Source: Cristatella mucedo (lineage: Eukaryota; Bryozoa; Phylactolaemata; Cristatellidae). From it: DNA of 64,000 nt. The notes beneath the pieces are model-generated. The model saw nothing but the letters and a program-made list of their open reading frames with translations. It was not told where the DNA came from and ran no database searches. This document shows positions 57,950 to 64,000 of this stretch, piece by piece. Both the position numbers and the translations under genes were made by a program. How positions within the stretch are numbered: position 1 is the stretch's first letter; every line of letters begins with the position of its first letter. The stretch is taken from the NCBI GenBank assembly GCA_009760855.2, contig WPIO01000023.1:1553501-1617500 (forward strand), given 5' to 3'.

Positions 57950-58520
57950 ATAGCTGTAGAATAGTAAAACCAGTGTTACACTCAGCCGCAAAAACCCCTC
58001 AAAGTCTGGCCGGGGCTGCTGTGGCTGTAAATTCGCTCGGCTTATAAGAGGGTTTTCTACGATGCCAGGCTTACTAAAGTTATGTGCTGCATGTGAAAAT
58101 ATTAATATTGACACCCCCAAAACAAGCACGTGTTGTTGCCACGTATATGTTAAGTGTGACGTCGTCCCAGAACGATTCTGTACGACCCCCCCCCCCTGTC
58201 TGACCAGGGGATAGAGGCCACTGGCTTCTGCAGTGTCTCTTCTGCCGTTGCACATTCCACAGAGCTTGAGATTTACTGAAAAGATCAGCCACTGGTGTGG
58301 GCCAAACAACCTGCCTCAGCTGCCAGTCCAAACTGCTCCTTAGTCGTTCTGTTGGGTTCAAATCGGGCGATTTGCCTGGGCCACTGCACGAGCACCAGAC
58401 AAGGATTCGTCAAAGGGTACTCTTGTCGAGTTTTTATTGGTCAAGCGAGTTAGATTTCAAAACGCAAATACTCTGCTGGGTGGTCATTACATTTGACAGC
58501 AATGCAGCGACCCCTAACCT
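57950..58520 (-). mobile_element. decayed DNA transposon remnant (Tc1/mariner-like), copy 2
   Basis: Minus strand, about 58350-58385, gives QWPRQIARFEPNRT in one frame and NPTERLRSSL in the next, together a broken WPxxSPDLNPTE motif of a DDE transposase with its catalytic Glu. Downstream QALWNVQRQKRH resembles the C-terminal EWxxIPQ region. Matches 13518-13900 by eye. Superfamily is a moderate-confidence inference; terminal repeats were not found. Confidence 0.5.
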
Positions 58521-59279
58521 CGCACTGCTCTGCCAGTGATGCACTTTTGACGAACGTCAGCAGTGTGACGTCATCCTCTGCAGCAAAAGCGGTCGGTGCA
58601 ACACTAAGCTTGATTCGGAGCATGGCTACTTAAGCTAGCAGGGAAGGAGAAGAGTAGAAGGCGACCAGCTGGCGAGGCTGCGCTCGAACTTGGGCAGCAG
58701 GAGCAGGTCGGCATTGTAGTATGACGATTGGACAAGGCGTTTTCTGTAGTCCATGGATCAAATAACAGCAACGTGTCGACAGAGTCAAATGTTAGTTTCC
58801 TGGTACCATGCGGTGGGCTAGCAGTTATATCTCCCATCCCAATGGGAGGGATTGTAGTTGGTGGGCCGGCTTTTCACCAGAGAGCCGATTAGACTGGGCG
58901 TAGCTGTCAAAGGGGATGTGCACCTCGTGATTTTGGACATGCATTGTGGCTATGGTGTGTGGCTGCACAAGTGGTCTTCGACCACAGCTTGCCTTCTTAC
59001 GGCAGACTGAATCGGCAGTCAAGTTGTCGAACATTAGGCCCCCACAGCCTTTGAATTTCTTCCTGTGTAAGAGCATACTACTGCACGATTCCATTGCCGT
59101 GCATGGCCAGCTTGCTGCTTATCGTCTTTTGTCTCAACCTCTTGAATGAACTGCTTCTTACTTTCGTGGACCAGGCATTTGTTCTGATTGCAGGGGTTCC
59201 ATAGCTACATGCATCTGCTGAGGTGCCTACCATGTCAATAAAGCCCGATGCTCAGAGCTCGTCAGGGGCAGCATCTGCT

Positions 59280-59363
59280 GTGTCAAGGTCAGTATATGAT
59301 GTGTCAGGGTCAGTACCTGCTGTGTCAGGGTCAGTACCTGCTGTGTCAGGGTCAGTACCTGCT
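59280..59363. repeat. 21-bp tandem repeat, four copies
   Basis: Unit GTGTCAGGGTCAGTACCTGC plus T: three exact copies after one diverged copy. Length divisible by three, reading VSGSVPA in one frame, but no gene there is supported. Confidence 0.9.
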
Positions 59364-59786
59364 GTGTTGAAGGAGCAGTGCCTTCTGCATTGTGGGCCGC
59401 CTGAGCGGTTGGCTGTGCAACTGACTATGGGTGTAGCTTCAGTATTGCAGCATTTGCAATTTCAATTGGGCTGATGGGCTGAAAGCCAACGTTTTGGGGG
59501 CAGGTACTTCTGGGCAGTGTAGCATTATCGTCTGTGTCATACTCCTTTTCCCCTTCCCACCCTTCCTTTTTTGTGACATAATCTCATTAATATCCTGATA
59601 GGTCGCTCGAACTGTACTACTGCTGTGCGCAATGCTGGTGCAAGCTTGGATGAGCATCCGGAAGTCAGGCTTCAACTAGGGTGGCTAAGAGCTGGCGTAG
59701 ATTTTGGGTGTTGGGAGACTTTCAACTGCCGAGTTGTGTTTGTCACTTTGTGGACCTGAGTATAGCAGTAGTAAGTCTTTTGTACA

Positions 59787-59840
59787 ATAAGTCTTTTATA
59801 TGGCACCCTAAGAGAACTAAATCTTAATCTAAATCGGCCA
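59787..59840 (-). mobile_element. SINE B or LINE tail fragment
   Basis: TCTTTTATATGGCACCCTAA and GAGAACTAAATCTTAATCTA resemble the shared tail only. Confidence 0.4.
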
Positions 59841-59855
59841 ATCACGAATGCTGCC

Positions 59856-59886
59856 ACACACATACACACACACACACACACACACA
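59856..59886. repeat. (CA)n microsatellite
   Basis: About 14 CA units. Confidence 0.95.
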
Positions 59887-60792
59887 GCGAGAAAGAGATA
59901 TGGCATGGGTGAAGGAGGTTCTCTCAAAGCAAAATGGCTGCCTCTCTGAGGCACCATAGTCGCTCTACAGATAATGAAATTCTTGCTAATTGTGCTAACT
60001 CGCTCAACTAATTTTCTAATATTGGTCATTTTCTGATCGTCCGAAACTGGCTGCATCCACTAACTGTAATTACCCGGACTTATCTGGGTGGGGGTTGGGG
60101 TTACCTCCCCGTGTTATATCATATAATGCTTTCATGATGCTGCTTTAAATTGCCCTGCAGGGATGATGCAGGTTACAATGTGCTCTTGTGAACGTCCTAA
60201 CGTGTAAATCACAGCTGCCTTTAATGGAGACATTTACTCTGTGTAGGATCAGAATGGGTGAAGACCACTTTAGAGGCAAAACTGCTAATGCATTACAGCT
60301 CATTGACTTATTCTGAAAAATCTGTTGTCTAGCAATGGGGTCTCTGCTGTCTACAGAAAGTACGATCTGAAAATACTTACCAGAACTGAACTGCACGTTC
60401 TTCACTCCAGCACGATTGCAAGAAGTTCAAATAGCTATGACATGTTACAGTGTGGTGGGTTTAGACAAAATCGCATCTTTCTGCCTCTGCGTTCTCGAGA
60501 AAAAATAGCAGACCACCAGCAGGCCAGTGGATAACCGCCCCTCCCCCAGGTATTTCTGTTTTGTTTCTTGGCCATCGTTGGTCTGGCAGGCACTCGCGCA
60601 TATTTTTTCTTGTGTGCCAGTGAACGTGGTTCCGGCATCGTTTTTATTTTCGCCTTCGCTTCTTGATCGACGGACTGCTCACCCTAACTGCTTTCAAGTA
60701 AGAGAGAAGCTTGTACCCTTCTTGGTGCCATACTGAATTCTCTGCTCTCGGGTGAGCTTTGTCACGCCATCGAGCTCTTTTTCATCTCGCAG

Positions 60793-61579
60793 TCACGTGG
60801 CCGGCACTGAGCAGCACCAGCTGCTGCAGGATTTCATCACCACCGCCGGCGGCACAAAGCGACAGAGACTGGGAATCATGCCGCCGACAGCTGCAAACGA
60901 TGGCAGCTCGCCGGCTCAGCCAGCTAAGAATGGCGCCGGCTTGTCGGCAGTCGACAATGGAGGCAGCATTTCATCAGCGACCTTGCCGCCGGCGACCGAG
61001 CAAGCCACCGGGGCACACGTGAGCGCTTCCGGCGGGGCGTCGTCGCAGGCTTCCGGCAGAGACAGTTACGACAAGGAAAACCGCGCTCAGCCACCGACGG
61101 TCGAGCCGTGCCGCCGCGATGGCCAGCAGTCACAGCCCGGCGGCTTGTCGGGCAGCAAGCGGGCCTTGAGCCCGGCAGCCGACGTCATCACCCTGTCCGA
61201 TTCGGACGATGACGACGACGATCTGAGCGACGGGGGCAGCGAAGAGGCTCAGCCAACGGCAAAGCGGGAGCTGCCGTTGGCTGAGCGGGCTGCCACCGAT
61301 AGCGGCACGGCGCTGCCGCCGGCGAGCAGGGCTGGGAAATTGCGACACATTCGCATGCGGCAGAACGAGCTGAGGATCGAGGAGGCAAAGTTGCTGCTGC
61401 TGCAGCGCCTGAGAAATAGCCAGGTAGCGCTGCCGCCTCGGCACTCGGCCTTTTGCAGAGGCTCTTTTGTGTCGGGAGAGCTCGAATGTCGTGTGCGCAC
61501 GGGCGCGCCGGATCCCTTTGCCTGCGGTGGTGGTGGTGGCGGCGGCGGCAATGCCGCGCTGCAGTGGTCCCAGAAGGAG
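60793..61579 (+). CDS. p66/GATAD2-like NuRD subunit, N-terminal coding exon
   Basis: Encodes the N-terminal part of a p66-type protein. In the NuRD nucleosome-remodelling and deacetylase complex, p66 joins MBD2/3 to the CHD4 side in the nucleus through a short coiled coil. Evidence: KRALSPAADVITLSDSDDD parallels the SPDVIVLSDNE segment of animal p66 proteins, and at 61337-61423 the ELRIEEAKLLLLQRLRNSQ stretch matches the CR1 coiled coil (ELRLEEAKLVLLKKLRQSQ). Between them is an acidic run; a basic GTKRQRLG lies near the start. The exon probably begins at the acceptor CTTTTTCATCTCGCAG (ends 60792); the first in-frame ATG is 60878. Two donors fit: GAG|GTGAGC at 61580 and CAG|GTAGCG at 61424, both phase 0. 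The longer form adds a poly-Gly stretch. The GATA zinc finger would lie outside the window. Confidence 0.8.
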
Positions 61580-61900
61580 GTGAGCTGCTGGATGGATGGG
61601 AGGGTGGCAGCGTGAGCAACGTTGCTCTTGGTGACAAAATCCGAGCTGACTCGCCCGTGCGTGCCTGGGCGGGTGTGGGCCTAATGGAGCAGCAGAGAGG
61701 GATGAAAGCTGCTCGAGTGGCGCCAGGTCAGGTGGTGTCAGGTTTGTCTGCTCGAGAAGGCTGGCTCGCTTACTGCTGTCGGTTGAATTTGCGTTTGTGC
61801 CCCCTGCAGAGCCTCCTCTTGCATCAACTTCCGACAAGTCTCGGGCATCCGACGAGTGGCTGCAAACTTGGCGGGTTGGGAAGCAGCTCCTCGCTCCAAT

Positions 61901-62096
61901 GTGAGCCGTGATGGCACACTGGGAAATGTGGTTGCATTTCACGACCAAGTTTGTGGGTTCGAATCCTTCGGTGGACGATCCTGTATTGCCTTTATTTATT
62001 ATCCACAAAAGCCTTTACAGCTATCCCTACCTGGGGATGGCTGTAAAGGCTCTTGTGTCGGTCTATACATAAGAGGCTGCTGAATTAACTGTTATC
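61901..62096 (+). mobile_element. SINE A copy
   Basis: GTGAGCCGTGATGGCACACT, TTTGTGGGTTCGAATCCTTC (B box), a duplicated tail segment and GAGGCTGCTGAATTAACTGT. In the p66-like gene intron. Confidence 0.85.
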
Positions 62097-62685
62097 GTTT
62101 TTGCCTATGGGCTTGCATATTGGCCGGTCTCTGTCAATTCGTGTACTCGTGCGCTTGCTGTGTACATGCACTCACACCCCATCTTTACGGTTCCTGTGTC
62201 AGACGGCGTTTTTGCCTTTCTCTCTGGGGTAGCCACGTTGAAGGTTTGCCCACGCCTTCGAGCTCCATCTGGTTTTACAGCCATCCGAGTTGTTAAGGCC
62301 CATGCATGTGACATTGGAAAACTCGTGTCGCACGAGACCAAATCTGGCTGGTATGCCTGAGCAGCCCTCCCTCTCCTTCTCTCCCTCTTCTCTCCCCCTT
62401 CTCTTTTTTCTCTCCCTCCTGACTGATGGCCGGCTGAGAACAGATCGGGTGCTACTGCAACTCGTGTGCTGTTGTGCAAAATGCACTGGCATCAGACTGA
62501 ATGCTGCCCTGTATTTCCAAATGCACAAAAGCTCCTCATAAGTTTAAATATGAATGTTGCTGAACCTGGAGCTGCATTTTTCATCAAGCACCGTTATGCC
62601 CTTTCTTCGACGCATGCATCGTTGAGAGCGGCGGCCGACTATTGGGTGCTCACGGTAGCCACGCTGTTCGTTGCATGAATAGAGG
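62097..62685. other. p66-like gene intron, no further feature
   Basis: A pyrimidine-rich stretch at about 62364-62425 is the only notable composition feature. Confidence 0.4.
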
Positions 62686-62844
62686 GACCACGATAGCCCA
62701 GGAGGTGAGGTGCTTGCTCTTGACGACCTAGATCATTGGTTAGAATCTAGCTGTTCGTGATCCTTTGTTGACCACTGCAAGCGGTGGTGATAGCCGTTAA
62801 GGATCTTCAACCCCTATACAAATGAGGCTGTTTAATTAGAGCTG
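62686..62844 (+). mobile_element. SINE A copy, diverged
   Basis: ACCACGATAGCCCAGGAGGT, GACGACCTAGATCATTGGTT, tail CACTGCAAGCGGTGGTGATA and GAGGCTGTTTAATTAGAGCT. Confidence 0.8.
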
Positions 62845-63012
62845 CCTTTATGCATATGCTGTCGCCTGTCCGACCACCCTACCTCTGGAGACTCGGCCTT
62901 GGCTGATTCAAGGCTTAATTTAAATCATGCAGGCCCTGCTATGACTTGCTAAGTTTGTGTGGCCTTTTGTCTTTCTGTTGTCAAGCTTCACATGCCCCTA
63001 TGTTTAAATAAA

Positions 63013-63032
63013 TATAAATATATATATATATA

Positions 63033-63077
<45 letters not shown>
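63013..63077. repeat. (TA)n followed by (TC)n microsatellite
   Basis: Compound simple repeat in the p66-like intron. Confidence 0.95.
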
Positions 63078-63080
<3 letters not shown>

Positions 63081-63681
63081 GTGTAGCGTGCTTGGCGAGC
63101 AGGCTGTTTCTATTCCAGAAACCTACACTCCCCGAAAGCTTGCCACTAAGGGGGATGGGCATCTTTGTACCTGGTTCTACCACAGCTTTGCCATTAGGGA
63201 ATCCAAGTCGGCTAAATGCCTCCTAGCCCGTAAGGTAGATGTCGTTAAACGAAGTGATGCAGTGACTTACCTTGAACTTGTAACCTCAGCTATGCGTGCT
63301 GGGATATGTACTGTAATAGCTCTACTACTGCATTAACTGCACAAGTATTGCATGGATTCTGCTGCTCCCTGAGCGTAGCCAAGAGGAGAGGTGACAGCTG
63401 GCCCTGCCCCTCTCCCACAGCGACTGAAACGGGCGTGCCAATCGGCTTGCCGCCTGATACGCCTGGCTTCCTACAATTGGCTACCTCTGGCAAGAATAAG
63501 GCCATGGTCTGCTCCATCTTAGTCATGGCTCTACTAGTGGTAATGGTCTTCGTGAATTTTGCATGCCACCGATTGAAATGTTGCTAACCGTGTTGCTTTA
63601 AAATATTCGTGTTGCATGTTGCTTGACGTCTGCTGTGGTTTGGTTCTAACCACTATTACTTGCACCAATGTTCTATAGCAG

Positions 63682-63900
63682 GAGCAGTTCAAATCTCAGG
63701 ATGCAAGCTTGAAAGCCCAAGTGGCTGCCAAGCCAGCCAGCGCCGTCGGGCCAACCAATGGTGCAGCAGTTTTGGTGGTGCCTTCAAGGCCGGTACCCAG
63801 CCTGAAGTCACCGGCTTTTACCTCCATGCTGACCGGCAATACTGGTCTGAAACAGACACTTGCTAAAGAATCGGCAACCCCGATGGCCAGCATTCATTCA
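63682..63900 (+). CDS. p66/GATAD2-like gene, second visible coding exon
   Basis: Begins after TTCTATAGCAG and reads, in phase 0 and without a stop, EQFKSQDASLKAQVAAKPAS to KESATPMASIHS, ending at TCA|GTACGT. At 219 bp (73 codons) it joins in frame to either donor of the previous exon. Its composition (Ala, Pro, Ser, Thr, Val) suits the variable region after CR1 in p66 proteins, but no diagnostic motif lies in it, so its assignment rests on frame, splice sites and position. Confidence 0.65.
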
Positions 63901-63915
63901 GTACGTAGTGCATTC

Positions 63916-63916
<1 letters not shown>

Positions 63917-64000
<84 letters not shown>
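63917..64000. repeat. (GT)n microsatellite, runs off the window
   Basis: At least 42 GT units, starting 16 bp after the exon donor. Confidence 0.97.

Noticed and set aside
59223-59474. Small protein with VSGSVPA repeats
   Set aside because: Driven by the minisatellite; no homology, splice or start context supporting it.
61130-62008. Long minus-strand open frame opposite the p66-like exon
   Set aside because: It is the antisense shadow of a GC-rich exon and runs into a SINE A.
63306-63587. Small protein with a hydrophobic C-terminal segment
   Set aside because: Lies in the p66-like intron, no family motif, and a single hydrophobic stretch is weak evidence.

Overview
This is a window of animal nuclear DNA. 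The genes it shows are split by GT-AG introns, most of the sequence is interspersed repeats (L2/CR1-type non-LTR retrotransposons and tRNA-derived SINEs) with long CT, TA, CA, GA and ATT microsatellites, and the recognisable proteins are metazoan: an EPHX4-type epoxide hydrolase, a p66/GATAD2-type NuRD subunit and an immunoglobulin domain. I see nothing prokaryotic: no operons, CRISPR array, rRNA or free-standing tRNA gene. The species cannot be fixed from sequence alone. A bilaterian invertebrate is likely, and an arachnid such as a tick is only a guess.

The best-supported genes are two intact epoxide hydrolase genes in tandem on the minus strand: gene A at 12439-21808 and gene B at 39161-49384. 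Each can be assembled from six exons of exactly 219, 125, 113, 169, 152 and 257 bp, in the same phases and with GT-AG borders, giving 344 residues with a membrane anchor and a complete catalytic set. A third copy survives only as a broken last exon at 30904-31159 between them. Introns and spacer are filled with transposons. On the right, a plus-strand gene for a p66/GATAD2-like chromatin protein has two visible coding exons (about 60793-61579 and 63682-63900) and probably a noncoding first exon in the CpG island ending at 57138; it runs out of the window. On the left, one plus-strand exon (6410-6721) encodes an Ig domain whose other exons were not found.

The repeats form a structured community. 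LINE family 1 (L2-like, ATT-repeat tail) and LINE family 2 (related, ACATT or TA tail) are both abundant; family 1 is found inserted inside family 2 in three places, so it was active later. SINE B carries a tRNA-like head and a tail matching the end of family 1, the mark of a SINE that borrows a LINE's machinery. SINE A has a related tRNA-like head, a perfect 10-11 bp inverted repeat just before its B box, and a different tail. A decayed Tc1/mariner-like DNA transposon occurs twice (about 13.5-13.9 kb and 57.95-58.5 kb).

Layout: 1-6 kb LINE debris; 6.4 kb Ig exon followed by a 500-bp CT tract; 8.6-11.2 kb SINEs; 12.4-22.4 kb gene A with a CpG-rich 5' end; 22.7-35.3 kb spacer with nested LINEs, SINEs, CpG-rich DNA and the third hydrolase relic; 37.6-49.6 kb gene B with a CpG-rich 5' end; 50.4-56.0 kb dense LINE/SINE debris; 56.2-64 kb CpG island and p66-like gene.
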